A stretch of DNA of 64,000 bases from Flavihumibacter rivuli (GCF_018595685.2 NZ_CP092334.1:1144001-1208000), one strand, 5' to 3'; shown: positions 41,980 through 51,418, counted from the stretch's first letter. Program-made: numbers and translations. The notes: generated by a model from the sequence alone, not told the origin.

Positions 41980-44580
41980 TTATTGTTCTGTCCCGGTTTC
42001 GGTAGATGGGTTTTCACCGCTTCCGGTTGGTTCATCGGTTGAATTTGGGATTTCATTAGGTTCTGCATCGGCTGAGGCTTCTGTTACCGGGGCTTCCTGC
42101 TCGAACTCATCCAGCTTGGTGATGGCTGCTATCTCATCTCCTTCCTGTAGACTGATCAGCTTCACCCCTTGGGTAGCCCTTCCGGCTTCGCGGATATTGG
42201 AGATTCCCGTCCGGATGGTCAGGCCACTCCTGCAGGAAATCATGAGGTCTTCCTTCTCGGTTACATCAAGGATCCCTACCAATGGTCCGGTCTTGTCCGT
42301 AACATTGATGGTCTTCACCCCTTTACCGCCACGGTTGGTGATCCGGTACTCATCAATCGGGGTGCGCTTCCCAAATCCTTTCTCACTCACCACCAATACG
42401 GTTTTGGAAGTGTCATCCTTCCCGACACATATCATGCCAATTACCTCATCATTGTCTTCATCCACTTCAATACCGCCTACTCCAATGGCACCCCTTCCGG
42501 TTGGCCTTACTTTCTCTTCAGGGAACCTGATGGCCCGGCCACTCTTCACCGCCATCATGATCTCGCTGTTGCCATCGGTCATCCTGGCATCCAGCAACTG
42601 GTCGCCTTCCACAATGGTGATGGCATTAACACCCGTTTGCCTTGGCCTGCTGAAATCTTCCAGCAAGGTCTTCTTGATGATGCCCTTCTTGGTACAAAGA
42701 ACGATATAATGGGATTGAACGAATTCTTTATCGTCAAGGTTAGCGACATCGATGATCGCCCTCACCTTATCATCCGGCGGAAGCTGCATCAGGTTCTGGA
42801 TGGCCCTGCCCTTGCTGTTCTTCTCGCCTTCCGGGATCTCATACACCTTCAGCCAGTAACACCTTCCTTTCTCCGTGAAGAAGATCATTGTATGGTGGGT
42901 GGAAGCCACAAATATGTGCTCGATATAATCCTCATCACGGGTCTTGCCCCCTATCGCTCCCCTTCCACCTCTGCGCTGGGCACGGTATTCGGTTGCGGAT
43001 GTCCGTTTGATATAGCCGAGATGGGATATGGTGATCACCACATCTTCCTCTGCAATGAAATCAAGGATATTCATCTCATCGGCCAGGTAGGTGATCTCCG
43101 ACCTGCGTGGAGTGGCAAACCTGTCCTTCACCTCTGTCAGTTCCTTTTTGATCAGGTCATAACGCAGTCCTTCATTGCCAAGCAATTCCTGCAGGCTGGC
43201 GATCAGCTTCATCAGTTCATCATACTCCTCCTTGATCTTTTCTCTTTCCATGCCTGTCAATCGCTGCAAGCGCAGTTCCAGGATGGCCTTTGCCTGGATC
43301 TCATCCAGTCCCCAGCCGGCATTCACCAGGTTCTCCCTTGCAATATCCGGCGTGGCGGAACTACGGATCAGGGCGATCACTTCATCCAGGTGGTCCAGTG
43401 CGATCAGGTAACCCTGGAGGATATGCGCTTTTCGCTGCGCCTCCCTCAGTTCATACTGGGCCCTGCGCACCACCACTTCATGGCGGAACTCCACGAATTC
43501 ATGGATCAGTTCCTTCAGGTTAAGGGTACGCGGACGGCCTTTTACCAGGGCCACATTATTGATGCCATAAGAGGTTTGCAGCTCTGTGAATTTGTACAAC
43601 TGGTTGATCACCACATTGGCAACGGCATCGCGTTTCAGGTCAATAACGATACGGGTACCTTCCTTCTGGTTGGACTCGTTGTTCACATGGGCGATACCCT
43701 CGATGGTCTTATCGATCACCAGCGAACCGATCTTGTCACAAAGCGCATCACGGTTTACCTGGTAGGGAACTTCCGTAATGATGATCTGCTCACGGCCACT
43801 GGGCTTGGTATCCACATGCACCTTACCCCTCAGCACTACCCTTCCCCTGCCTGTATTCATGGCCTGGCGAATGCCATCAATCCCCCAGATGATACCACCA
43901 GTAGGGAAATCGGGGGCCTTCACATGCTTCATCAGGTCATCGATCGTTATCTCACGGTTATCTATATACGCAATACAGCCGTCCACCACTTCCCCGAGGT
44001 TATGGGGAAGCATATTGGTGGCCATACCTACCGCGATACCGGTTGAACCATTCACCAGCAACTGGGGAATGCGGGTAGGCAGTACCGTGGGTTCTTCCAG
44101 CGAATCGTCGAAGTTGAGGGTAAAATCAACTGTTTCCTTCTCGATATCCTCCAGCATGCTTTCTGCAAAGCGCTGCAGGCGTACCTCCGTATAACGCATG
44201 GCCGCCGGGCCATCACCATCCTGGCTACCGAAGTTACCCTGGCCATCGATAAGGGTATGGCGCATGCTCCATTCCTGGGCCATCCGCACCATGGTATCGT
44301 AAACCGCTGTATCACCGTGCGGGTGGTACTTACCCAGCACCTCCCCGACAATACGGGCAGACTTCTTATAGGGTTTGTTATGGGTGATACCCAATTCATT
44401 CATGGCAAAAAGGATCCTGCGATGTACGGGCTTCAAACCATCGCGTACATCAGGGAGCGCACGACCAACTATCACCGACATGGAATAGTCGATGTAGGCG
44501 GTCTTCATTTGCTCTTCAATGTTGATCGAAATAATCCTGTTGGAATCGTTCGTTTCCTGAGGCGTCAGATTGTCTTCCAT
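41980..44580 (-). CDS. gyrA: DNA gyrase subunit A
   Basis: This is an 866-residue gyrase A. The N-terminal breakage-reunion domain has [20 protein letters not shown], the quinolone-resistance region [19 protein letters not shown], and the catalytic Tyr in [10 protein letters not shown]. The C-terminal beta-pinwheel includes the GyrA-box-like [13 protein letters not shown] and ends in an acidic Glu/Pro/Thr tail. At the position of E. coli Ser83 a Thr is present; the Asp87 equivalent is retained. It supercoils DNA with GyrB, not in this window. A promoter box (TAGATTTG, minus strand) is 64 bases upstream, with a hairpin between it and the start codon. Confidence 0.97.
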   Translation of the reverse strand: MEDNLTPQETNDSNRIISINIEEQMKTAYIDYSMSVIVGRALPDVRDGLKPVHRRILFAMNELGITHNKPYKKSARIVGEVLGKYHPHGDTAVYDTMVRMAQEWSMRHTLIDGQGNFGSQDGDGPAAMRYTEVRLQRFAESMLEDIEKETVDFTLNFDDSLEEPTVLPTRIPQLLVNGSTGIAVGMATNMLPHNLGEVVDGCIAYIDNREITIDDLMKHVKAPDFPTGGIIWGIDGIRQAMNTGRGRVVLRGKVHVDTKPSGREQIIITEVPYQVNRDALCDKIGSLVIDKTIEGIAHVNNESNQKEGTRIVIDLKRDAVANVVINQLYKFTELQTSYGINNVALVKGRPRTLNLKELIHEFVEFRHEVVVRRAQYELREAQRKAHILQGYLIALDHLDEVIALIRSSATPDIARENLVNAGWGLDEIQAKAILELRLQRLTGMEREKIKEEYDELMKLIASLQELLGNEGLRYDLIKKELTEVKDRFATPRRSEITYLADEMNILDFIAEEDVVITISHLGYIKRTSATEYRAQRRGGRGAIGGKTRDEDYIEHIFVASTHHTMIFFTEKGRCYWLKVYEIPEGEKNSKGRAIQNLMQLPPDDKVRAIIDVANLDDKEFVQSHYIVLCTKKGIIKKTLLEDFSRPRQTGVNAITIVEGDQLLDARMTDGNSEIMMAVKSGRAIRFPEEKVRPTGRGAIGVGGIEVDEDNDEVIGMICVGKDDTSKTVLVVSEKGFGKRTPIDEYRITNRGGKGVKTINVTDKTGPLVGILDVTEKEDLMISCRSGLTIRTGISNIREAGRATQGVKLISLQEGDEIAAITKLDEFEQEAPVTEASADAEPNEIPNSTDEPTGSGENPSTETGTEQ

Positions 44581-44619
44581 GCTTTATTTATGAATTCCGA
44601 AATGCTCTGTTAGGTTTAG

Positions 44620-44643
44620 AAAAAATCCACCTTTGAAAGGTGG
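44620..44643 (-). promoter_or_regulatory. Hairpin with T-run in the gyrA leader
   Basis: CCACCTTT-G-AAAGGTGG (44627-44643) is a perfect 17-base palindrome. Read on the minus strand it is followed by ATTTTTTC, the form of a small terminator, and it lies about 47 bases before the gyrA ATG. It overlaps the expected transcription start, so its role (operator, attenuator or terminator of antisense transcripts) is unclear. Confidence 0.4.
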
Positions 44644-44644
44644 G

Positions 44645-44652
44645 CAAATCTA
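44645..44652 (-). promoter_or_regulatory. -7 promoter box of gyrA
   Basis: CAAATCTA on the plus strand reads TAGATTTG on the minus strand, an exact TAnnTTTG, 64 bases before the gyrA ATG. No TTG at the -33 distance. Confidence 0.5.
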
Positions 44653-44829
44653 CCTGATTTACTGCGGAAAACCTTAGAAAAACGCTCCTTTTTACCCCAA
44701 CTTTTCCACCATTTTAACGGCATTTTTAAATGGGTCACAACAAACAATTCATGATGTTTTTCCGTAATTTTAGATTCATGGTGCGGAACTGGATTTTCCG
44801 GATCATTTTCCAGCAAAAAGGGGGGAGAA

Positions 44830-45984
44830 ATGGCGCAGTTGTACCGCTTACTTCGGAACAATAAGGAATCAGGGCCTTATCCAATTGAAGAATTGATAAG
44901 CATGAGGCTGAAAGCCTATGACCTGGTGTGGGTGGAAGGGAAAAGTGCTTCCTGGCGATACCCCTGTGAGATCAATGAATTGAAGTCACACGCCCCCGTT
45001 GCCACAGATGACCTTTACCAACAGTATTTCCATCCTGCAGGAAACAAGGCCCAAACGGTAAATCCCGAAATCGCAAGCCCTGTTACTGAACGCAAGCCCG
45101 CCCCTTCCCCCAATGCATCCGTTAAACTGCCGGAAACCAAGTATGTAGCGGTCATTTTACCCGGCAATGAAGGCGTAAGGGATACCCGGAAAACTTTTAC
45201 GGAAGCCATTGTCTCCCCGGAAAGGGACATCCCAGCCACCAAAGCGCTCAATACCACCCTTCCCATTGAAACGGCTTCCCTCCCATTGAAGGAGGAGGGT
45301 AATTTCAAGAACCTCCCCCCTTCTGGTACCACCAGGAAGGAGCAGCAATACAGACTTTCAGTAGCTGCGGCCTTATTGATCCTGCTGGTCGCCGGAATCT
45401 ATTTCGGTGCAGTAAGGCTCAGGGATATCCGGGAAAAGAAAACAATAGGCGGATCCCTGGTTCCCGATCCGAAAAATATCGTGACCCAAACTACCGGCAG
45501 CCTTCCCCTTGCCACAAATGCTTCCCATAAGGGCGACGATCCCGTCATAAAAGCTACTTCAGGCGAGGAAGGCGATGCTAAGCCGATAATTCAAACCAAG
45601 GCAACGCTTCCTACTAGTGATGGCATTCCCGGTGAAAACTATCACCAAACCAGTTTCACCCCGCTGACAAAGGGCCCCGCCCTCGAGTTCGCAGCGCTCC
45701 GGAGGTTTATCGATCTCAGGACTAATAAGGTAGCAGTCGGGTTGTTTGGTGGCATCTCTGGCATAGAACTGGATCTTTCCAACACCGGCCCATCTGATCT
45801 GAATGAAGTGGTCATTGCTGTAGATTATTTCCTTGCCAACCGTGTGCTGCACCATACAGAGATCATCCGCTCCGGAGTGATCCCTTCCGGCCAAACGGTA
45901 AAGCTGGCAGCCCCATCCAGTTCCAAAGGTGTGGCCATCAAAACCAGGGTGATCGGCATCAATGGCATTCCCCAACCCTCATGA
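44830..45984 (+). CDS. GYF_2-domain membrane protein
   Basis: This is 384 residues. The N-terminal GYF_2 domain is visible as LYRLLRNNKESGPYPIEELI (G-P-Y-P in place of the classic G-P-(F/Y)) with YDLVWVEGKSASW. A proline/threonine-rich linker of about 110 residues leads to one membrane segment near residue 178 (LSVAAALLILLVAGIYFG), then a linker and a C-terminal beta-domain (VAVGLFGGISGIELDLSN and VVIAVDYFLANRVLHHTE, FxLYD-like). GYF_2 domains bind proline-rich peptides. The topology suggests an inner-membrane protein with a cytoplasmic GYF domain and a periplasmic beta-domain. It is divergent from gyrA (249 bases between starts). Confidence 0.75.
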   Translation: MAQLYRLLRNNKESGPYPIEELISMRLKAYDLVWVEGKSASWRYPCEINELKSHAPVATDDLYQQYFHPAGNKAQTVNPEIASPVTERKPAPSPNASVKLPETKYVAVILPGNEGVRDTRKTFTEAIVSPERDIPATKALNTTLPIETASLPLKEEGNFKNLPPSGTTRKEQQYRLSVAAALLILLVAGIYFGAVRLRDIREKKTIGGSLVPDPKNIVTQTTGSLPLATNASHKGDDPVIKATSGEEGDAKPIIQTKATLPTSDGIPGENYHQTSFTPLTKGPALEFAALRRFIDLRTNKVAVGLFGGISGIELDLSNTGPSDLNEVVIAVDYFLANRVLHHTEIIRSGVIPSGQTVKLAAPSSSKGVAIKTRVIGINGIPQPS

Positions 45985-46096
45985 AGGCCTGCTGAATTAT
46001 CCACGCTTTCCCATTCTGGCATAATGATTGGAAAGGTTGCATGGCAATATCCTCTCGAATTATCCCCAGCCCCGGTCATTTACTTTAAAACTCTTG

Positions 46097-46414
46097 ATGA
46101 TGAATAAACCTGCGATGGTTTTGATGGGCACTATATTGGCCGTATGCACACTGGAAGCATCCAAAAAAAGGGAAACCTGCATTGTGAACCTGCCTGTACA
46201 ACCAATGATGGCCCTTCGGCATATCTGGGCCATCCATGAAGGCGATACCCTGATGGTACCGATCAAAGGCAACCGGATACTTTTTGAACTCAAACCCGGC
46301 AAGTACGATTTCTGGCTGGATGCCGTTGCGCCGTTTAAGGACCAGTATATCCGGGATGTTTACCTGCAGGACCATACCCAGACCAGCCTGGAAAGGGTGA
46401 CCCTTAGCAAATGA
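46097..46414 (+). CDS. Small exported protein of unknown function
   Basis: This is 105 residues from the ATG at 46097 (MMNKPAMVLMGTILAVCTLEA as the signal peptide). The rest, ETCIVNLPVQPMMALRHIWA to GNRILFELKPGKYDFWLDAV, has a beta-sandwich-like strand pattern, similar to the carboxypeptidase-regulatory-like modules that end in (K/R)PGKY. The frame is open to 46028 with a TTG, but the ATG gives a signal peptide. It is separate from the next gene, dodecin, by 124 bases. The function is unknown. Confidence 0.6.
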   Translation: MMNKPAMVLMGTILAVCTLEASKKRETCIVNLPVQPMMALRHIWAIHEGDTLMVPIKGNRILFELKPGKYDFWLDAVAPFKDQYIRDVYLQDHTQTSLERVTLSK

Positions 46415-46538
46415 CAACCATTTCAGAAGATGGAATGGCTTATCTTTAAAGGAATATTACTGGTATAGGTTACTGCCCGGTAGCGGTTCAATTCTGCCCT
46501 TTTCCCCATTTATTTATTCATCATTAATACCTATCACT

Positions 46539-46742
46539 ATGCCAGTTGTCAAAGTAATTGAATTGATCGCCTCTTCAGAAAAGAGTATCGAAGATGCCAT
46601 CCAGAACGCGGTGGCCGAAGCATCTAAAACCATCAGGAATATTGACTCTGTTTATGTGCAGGATATCAAAGCACATGTAAAGGATGGTAAGATCTCGACC
46701 TATGGCGTCATTTGCAAGGTTTCCTTCCGGATTGACCATTAG
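46539..46742 (+). CDS. Dodecin family flavin-binding protein
   Basis: This is 67 residues: MPVVKVIELIASSEKSIEDA, AVAEASKTIRNIDSVYVQDI, and a final beta-strand stretch with GVICKVSFRIDH. These are the hallmark of dodecins, small dodecameric flavin-storage or buffer proteins in the cytoplasm. The family position of the flavin-stacking aromatic residue is taken by Tyr or Val in VYVQ, so ligand preference may differ. A bidirectional terminator follows immediately. Confidence 0.85.
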   Translation: MPVVKVIELIASSEKSIEDAIQNAVAEASKTIRNIDSVYVQDIKAHVKDGKISTYGVICKVSFRIDH

Positions 46743-46744
46743 TG

Positions 46745-46768
46745 AAAAAGCGGCTTGCCGCTTTTTTT
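46745..46768. terminator. Bidirectional intrinsic terminator
   Basis: AAAAAGCGGC (46745-46754) and GCCGCTTTTT (46757-46766) pair around a TT loop. It ends both the dodecin gene and the convergent ChaN-like gene. Confidence 0.85.
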
Positions 46769-48083
46769 ATTGCACCTCCAGTTCCTTCGTACGGAGGAGG
46801 TTATAATCCATATCCCGGAAGACCAGTTTGTATTTTCCGGGCACCAGGTACAACCAATAATAACCATCTGCATCTTCAACATAGGTCTGGTCGGCCGGTA
46901 TCCACTTTCCCGGCCATTTGTCGTCATATTCATTGGCATAATAGGCCTGCACCATGAACAGTTTCTTCTCGCCCGGGCTTACCGGTACTGGCTTGCGGAG
47001 TCCATTCATTTGCAACCAGGTTGGCCTTGCATGCTGGTATACCGTTGGGGGATGGATCACCTGCAGGTCATACATCGTGCTTTCCAGGTAACTGAAAGGC
47101 TTATTGCCGCGCATGGCAATGGAAGGCTGCTGCAGTTTGTTCCTGCCGACGAATTGATCATATAACAGTCTGCCATAACCGAAATTACTGCCTTCACTCA
47201 TCTCGGTCTGGTCAATGGTCAGCGGGTCGATCCTGGTCATCCGCTGGAATGCGAGGGCCATGGGCATATAATCCCTTCCCATAGGTTCTTCACCGATATG
47301 CGCATAACCGGCATGTACAAGTATCCTGGCAGCAGGATCGCGCTGCAGGACGGCCGCAATATTGGCTGCCTGCACAGAATCGCGCTGGCTGGCACTATGC
47401 CCTGAAGCGGCCGTATCTTCATAGGGTACCAACTGGTAGCCCATGGACAGCGCTGACCTGATCAGTTCGCCGGCCAATGGCTCAGCCGCAAAATAACCTG
47501 TCTGCATTACCGGTTTTTCCAACACCTTATCCGGATAATTACTCAGCATTTCCATGGCGAGGTAACGATAGCCCTGGCCATAGAGTTCCTTTAAAAGGGA
47601 TTGGGTAAAGACCCGGTGGAAAGGTTTGTCATGCGCTTCATTGATCATCACCACCCGCGAAGCAGCACTGAGTTGCAAAACCAAGTCCGTGGCCGGCCGG
47701 AACGCAATGCCTTTTAAGCTGTCCAGGTAAAAAGAAATGTCCTGCACTGCCTCTGGTGGCAGTGAATCGTATGCATTGGCTGCAAGGTAGCTGGCAGAGG
47801 TATAATCACCTGCAAAAGCCATGCGTTGCGCTCCCTGCTTCATGTAGGCTGTATAAACGGGCTGCCCACGGCCAGGTGCCTTTATCTTCAGCCAATGGTA
47901 AATGGCATTGAGGTAATGGATGCCTTTCTTGTCATAAAGAAGGTTACCGCGTTGGAGGGAGTCGAACCCCGGTGGCTGCACCTGTTCAATATGTTTTGCC
48001 AGTCGCTCCAGCGGTTTTGAAAGTTGGGCCGTGGAACAAAGGCTGTACAGCACCAGGGCTGTTAAGATCTTGATTTGCTTCAT
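46767..48083 (-). CDS. Exported ChaN/erythromycin-esterase-like protein
   Basis: This is 438 residues with a signal peptide from the ATG at 48083 (MKQIKILTALVLYSLCSTAQ). The central domain has VVMINEAHDKPFHRVFTQSL (an EAHDxxxHR motif like the ChaN GEvHD.p.HH site), LAMEMLSNYPD and ILVHAGYAHIGE. The conserved Glu and His pattern belongs to the ChaN/TIKI-like group. The C-terminus (KKLFMVQAYYANEYDDKWPG, then VPGKYKLVFRDMDYNLLR) is a separate beta-domain. ChaN binds haem in some bacteria; enzymatic activity here is unknown. A TraB/GumN relative lies at about 61 kb. Confidence 0.7.
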   Translation of the reverse strand: MKQIKILTALVLYSLCSTAQLSKPLERLAKHIEQVQPPGFDSLQRGNLLYDKKGIHYLNAIYHWLKIKAPGRGQPVYTAYMKQGAQRMAFAGDYTSASYLAANAYDSLPPEAVQDISFYLDSLKGIAFRPATDLVLQLSAASRVVMINEAHDKPFHRVFTQSLLKELYGQGYRYLAMEMLSNYPDKVLEKPVMQTGYFAAEPLAGELIRSALSMGYQLVPYEDTAASGHSASQRDSVQAANIAAVLQRDPAARILVHAGYAHIGEEPMGRDYMPMALAFQRMTRIDPLTIDQTEMSEGSNFGYGRLLYDQFVGRNKLQQPSIAMRGNKPFSYLESTMYDLQVIHPPTVYQHARPTWLQMNGLRKPVPVSPGEKKLFMVQAYYANEYDDKWPGKWIPADQTYVEDADGYYWLYLVPGKYKLVFRDMDYNLLRTKELEVQ

Positions 48084-48129
48084 GCTGGTTAATCGGTCCA
48101 ATATTACGATGCGAGATGTTAGGGAAAGA

Positions 48130-48831
48130 TTAAATCCCCTTTTCCTTCAGCATTGCCATCAACCTTGGCAATCCATCGGTTGCCGGTGATTCAATGGCCA
48201 CAAAGCCGGCGCCTTCAACGCCATAAGGGATCTTCTTGTCAACGATATACCTGGGTATCCCACGGGGAACGTACTGGACCAACCCTGCCGCCGGGTAGAC
48301 AACAAGGGATGTGCCTACTATGAGAAAGAGATCTGCCTGCTGTACCAACCCAATGGCCGGCTCGATCATGCGCACAGGTTCTTCGAACCAAACAATATGC
48401 GGACGGTATTGTCCGCCATCGGGTGCCTTGTCCCCTAGCCTGATATCCCCTTCAACCCTGGTCACCAATTGTTCATCCCTGTCACTTCTCATCTTAAAGA
48501 TCTCCCCGTGCAAATGCAACACCTGGGATGAACCGGCGCGTTCATGGAGGTCATCAATATTTTGGGTAATGATCTGGACTTCGTAAGTATCCTCCAATTC
48601 CGCCAAGGCATAATGGGCTGCATTGGGCTGGGCTTCACGGACCTGGCTGCGACGCATATTATAGAAGTCGAGTACCAGTTGAGGGTCCTTTTTCCAGGCC
48701 CTTGGTGTTGCCACTTCCTCAATCGAATATCCTTCCCAAAGTCCGTCACTATCACGGAAGGTCCTTAAACCACTTTCCGCGCTAATGCCCGCACCTGTCA
48801 ACACTACCAGTTTTTTCCTGCCCATATGCAA
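48130..48831 (-). CDS. cobB: Sir2-family NAD-dependent protein deacylase lacking zinc cysteines
   Basis: This is 233 residues. Motifs: the NAD-binding LTGAGISAESGLRTFRDS, the class III marker FYNMRRSQV (YxxR, associated with succinyl/malonyl specificity), ITQNIDDLHERAG, HLHGEIFKMRSDRD with the catalytic His, and VGTSLVVYPAAGL. In most sirtuins a zinc-binding Cys pair follows HGE (as in E. coli CobB, MRC..C); here the stretch is MRSDRDEQLVTRVEG without Cys. The catalytic His is retained, so activity is likely. The substrate acyl group is inferred from YxxR. Confidence 0.92.
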   Translation of the reverse strand: MHMGRKKLVVLTGAGISAESGLRTFRDSDGLWEGYSIEEVATPRAWKKDPQLVLDFYNMRRSQVREAQPNAAHYALAELEDTYEVQIITQNIDDLHERAGSSQVLHLHGEIFKMRSDRDEQLVTRVEGDIRLGDKAPDGGQYRPHIVWFEEPVRMIEPAIGLVQQADLFLIVGTSLVVYPAAGLVQYVPRGIPRYIVDKKIPYGVEGAGFVAIESPATDGLPRLMAMLKEKGI

Positions 48832-48851
48832 ATGATTAATGAGTGAGGCTA

Positions 48852-49259
48852 TTACTCACCGGCCAACTCCATCACCACCTTCCATTCTTCTTCCGTTACC
48901 GGCTGTACACTCAGCCTGGTCAGTTTCACCAATGCCATATTGGCCAGCCTTGGGTCATTCTTGATCACGGAAAGGGGTACGGGCTGTTTCAATTTCTTTA
49001 CCGGCTTCAGGTCAACCACCACCCAGGCTTCCTCATTGGTGGTAGGATCCTGGTAATGCTCCTTCACCACTTCGGCAATACCTACTACTTCAACCCCTTC
49101 ATTACTATGGTAGAACAATACCTGTTCCCCCTTCTTCATTGCCTTGAGGTTATTCCTTGCAGCATAATTCCGGACGCCATCCCAAAAGGTCTTTTTATCT
49201 GCTACGAATTGGTCCCAACTGTATTTAAAAGGTTCGGATTTCACCAACCAGAAAGCCAT
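48852..49259 (-). CDS. EVE domain-containing protein
   Basis: This is 135 residues: the whole protein is one EVE domain (MAFWLVKSEPFKYSWDQF at the N-terminus, DGVRNYAARNNLKAMKKGEQ, LFYHSNEGVEVVGIAEVVKE, and a C-terminal SVQPVTEEEWKVVMELAG). EVE is a PUA/YTH-like fold that binds modified DNA or RNA bases; human homologue THYN1 reads 5-methylcytosine derivatives. Stand-alone versions are common in bacteria. The start at 49259 is chosen over 49265. It is 20 bases after the sirtuin stop on the same strand. Confidence 0.9.
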   Translation of the reverse strand: MAFWLVKSEPFKYSWDQFVADKKTFWDGVRNYAARNNLKAMKKGEQVLFYHSNEGVEVVGIAEVVKEHYQDPTTNEEAWVVVDLKPVKKLKQPVPLSVIKNDPRLANMALVKLTRLSVQPVTEEEWKVVMELAGE

Positions 49260-49333
49260 TTGCAAAAACGATTTTAAATGTTTTAAAATTCAATTGTGAA
49301 CAGTAGTATAACAACCCGGACACCCAAAATTGT

Positions 49334-50053
49334 TTACCAGCCACTGGCCAGCACATCTGCAATATGCATGGTCCTGAGGGGGAGTTGCTTATGGCGGATA
49401 TAGCCATCGAGATGCATCAGGCAGGAAAGGTCCGTGGAAATAATGCAGTCGGCCCCCGTTTGCATGGCATTGCTCACTTTCTGGTCCGCCATACCAATGG
49501 ATATGGGTTCGTATTTCACCGAAAAGGTTCCACCAAAACCACAACAGGTCTCCACATCCTGCATCTCCAGCAATTCCAGTCCCTTCACTTTTTCCAACAA
49601 CTTGCGGGGTTCCTCCTTGATCCTGCATTCGCGGAGTGCCGCGCAGGAATCATGATAGGTCGCCTTCAGGGGCAGGGAGGCCCCAATATCTTCCACCTTC
49701 AATACATTCACCAGGAACTCCGAGAACTCGAACATCCGGTTCCTGATATCCTTCACCTCATTATGCACGGAAGAATTATCGAATAACTTCGGGTAATAGT
49801 TGCGCACAAAACCGGCACAGGAAGCGCTGGGAGCCACGATGCACTCCGCATCCTTTACTTCATGGATGAATTTTTCGCAAACGGCTTTCGATTCATCCCA
49901 ATAACCGGCATTGAAAGCAGGCTGCCCGCAACAGGTTTGTTCTTCATTATAGGAAACTTCGCAACCCAGCTTCTCCAACACCTTGATCATGTTGAAAGCG
50001 GTCTGGGGAAACAACTGGTCCACAAAACAGGGAATGAATAACTGTACCTTCAT
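49334..50053 (-). CDS. lutA: LutA/YkgE-type (Fe-S)-binding oxidoreductase
   Basis: This is 239 residues with two CCG-domain motifs: EEQTCCGQPAFNAG and DVETCCGFGGTFSVK, and the opening VQLFIPCFVDQLFP with a conserved Cys. These bind iron-sulfur or related cofactors in the family that includes LutA (lactate utilisation) and heterodisulfide-reductase-like subunits. LutB and LutC partners are absent nearby. The start at 50053 (MKVQLFIP) is chosen; an ATG two codons upstream overlaps the ribH stop. It is 2 bases downstream of ribH and likely co-transcribed. Confidence 0.85.
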   Translation of the reverse strand: MKVQLFIPCFVDQLFPQTAFNMIKVLEKLGCEVSYNEEQTCCGQPAFNAGYWDESKAVCEKFIHEVKDAECIVAPSASCAGFVRNYYPKLFDNSSVHNEVKDIRNRMFEFSEFLVNVLKVEDIGASLPLKATYHDSCAALRECRIKEEPRKLLEKVKGLELLEMQDVETCCGFGGTFSVKYEPISIGMADQKVSNAMQTGADCIISTDLSCLMHLDGYIRHKQLPLRTMHIADVLASGW

Positions 50054-50055
50054 AA

Positions 50056-50556
50056 TCACTTTTTGAAGCTTCGCTGCAGGCTGATCATTTTTAGGGCAGT
50101 AATGGCGGCTTCCTCACCTTTATGGCCGTGCTTGCCACCGATGCGTTCCCTTGCCTGCTCATCATTATTCACGGTCAATACACCAAAGATGACTGGCACA
50201 GGAAGGTTGAGGTTCAATTGCACCACACCATCTGTCACTGCTTTGCATACATAATCGAAATGTGGGGTATCGCCCCTGACCACGCAACCAAGCGCAATGA
50301 AGGCGTGGGGACGGTCATCCCAATACTTCTTGGCCTCCCAATAACTTTTGATGCCAAAGGGAATTTCCACTGCACCCGGAACAGTAATGGTGGAGAAACG
50401 GCTGATGCCATTAGCTTCCAGGACGCGGATGGCGCCTGCTTCCAATTCATCTACAACGGCAGCATTCCACTCCGTTTTAACCAAAACAATACAGGCATCC
50501 TTTGGAAGAATGCCTGTATCTAATTTCAATAAATTACTATTGCTTACCTGAGCCAT
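50056..50556 (-). CDS. ribH: 6,7-dimethyl-8-ribityllumazine synthase
   Basis: This is a 166-residue RibH that makes lumazine for riboflavin. Motifs: VKTEWNAAVVDELEAGA (substrate Trp), TITVPGAVEIPFGIKSY, IALGCVVRGDTPHFDYV, and FGVLTVNNDEQARERIGG with a terminal HGHKGEEAA carrying the catalytic His region. Length and order are normal. It overlaps or abuts the LutA-like gene and is about 106 bases downstream of the anchored TPR gene. Confidence 0.95.
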   Translation of the reverse strand: MAQVSNSNLLKLDTGILPKDACIVLVKTEWNAAVVDELEAGAIRVLEANGISRFSTITVPGAVEIPFGIKSYWEAKKYWDDRPHAFIALGCVVRGDTPHFDYVCKAVTDGVVQLNLNLPVPVIFGVLTVNNDEQARERIGGKHGHKGEEAAITALKMISLQRSFKK

Positions 50557-50661
50557 TTTTGAATGTTGAAATTGAGATTAGTGCTATTCTGTAAATACGG
50601 TCCTTAGTGGGCCGAATTTACAACAAAGCCTCTCCCCTACAATGGCAATGCCGGAATTTAC

Positions 50662-51345
50662 TTATTCAGTCACTCCCAGGCGGGCCAGGTATTTGTCAAT
50701 ATCAAAGCCACGCTCGCTGCGCGGATACTTTTCCTTGATGGCCTTGTAGGCTTCGATAGCCTCCTGGTTCTTACCCAGGCTTTCCAGCAGGTAACCGGCT
50801 CGGAAATAATATTCTGAAGAATTGAACTCATCCTTCTCGAACATCTTTGCAGCCTCCAGGTAAAGTTTTACTGCTTCTTCCTTTTTTCCCTGTTCAGCCA
50901 GGGCATCGGCGAGCAGGCTCTTGGCACGTGCATTCACCTGTACGGAAGAAGAGGAGAAATCCTTCAGGTATTTCTCGGCGTTCTTGAAATCACCAAGCTT
51001 CAGGTAGGAAGAACCGGCATAAAAGCGGGCCAGGTTGGCAGCAGGGGTACCGCTGTACTTGTCCATGATCTTCACGAAGCCGGGATTGGTAGCATCCCCG
51101 TTAAGGGCAAGTTGCAGGGAGTCCATCCTGAAATAGTTTTCAGCACGGAACAAGGCTTCATTTGCCTTGGTTTCCTTTGGACCGGAAATGAAATACTTAT
51201 AGCCTGCATAACCACCAGCCAGCAATACTACCGCGGCAACCGCGATAATGATATTCTTACTGTTTTGTTGCCAGAATCCTGTTACCTTATCAACCACTTC
51301 ATTTGTTTCGGTTGCTTCAACAGGTATGTTCTTGTTTTCTGCCAT
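50662..51345 (-). CDS. Membrane-anchored TPR protein (YfgM-like)
   Basis: This is 227 residues. An N-terminal cytoplasmic segment is followed by one membrane helix (NIIIAVAAVVLLAGGYAGYK, residues 31-50) and then TPR repeats: ARFYAGSSYLKLGDFKNAEK, SLLADALAEQGKKEEAVKLY, SEYYFRAGYLLESLGKNQEA. The topology and length match the YfgM/anchored TPR group, which assist periplasmic folding at the Sec translocon. The partner is inferred only from the class. An inverted repeat (51383-51418) separates it from pdhA. Confidence 0.75.
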   Translation of the reverse strand: MAENKNIPVEATETNEVVDKVTGFWQQNSKNIIIAVAAVVLLAGGYAGYKYFISGPKETKANEALFRAENYFRMDSLQLALNGDATNPGFVKIMDKYSGTPAANLARFYAGSSYLKLGDFKNAEKYLKDFSSSSVQVNARAKSLLADALAEQGKKEEAVKLYLEAAKMFEKDEFNSSEYYFRAGYLLESLGKNQEAIEAYKAIKEKYPRSERGFDIDKYLARLGVTE

Positions 51346-51373
51346 AATGATTTGTTTCTGAAAAAGGGCGGGT

Positions 51374-51418
51374 TAAATAAAAACCGGCAGGCTAAGCAGT
51401 TGCTTTCACCCTGCCGGT
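51374..51418 (-). terminator. Intrinsic terminator of pdhA
   Basis: ACCGGCAGG (51383-51391) and CCTGCCGGT (51410-51418) pair; on the minus strand the stem is followed by TTTTTATTT. It lies just after the pdhA stop. Confidence 0.75.

Noticed and set aside
42169..44046. Very long open frame (625 codons) on the plus strand
   Set aside because: It is antisense to gyrA, whose motifs are unmistakable; the translated product is His/Gln/Leu-rich noise typical of the complement of biased codons.
41980..44580. Quinolone resistance from Thr at the GyrA Ser83 position
   Set aside because: Thr at this site is common in wild-type GyrA of other bacteria, and the Asp87 equivalent is unchanged; resistance cannot be inferred.
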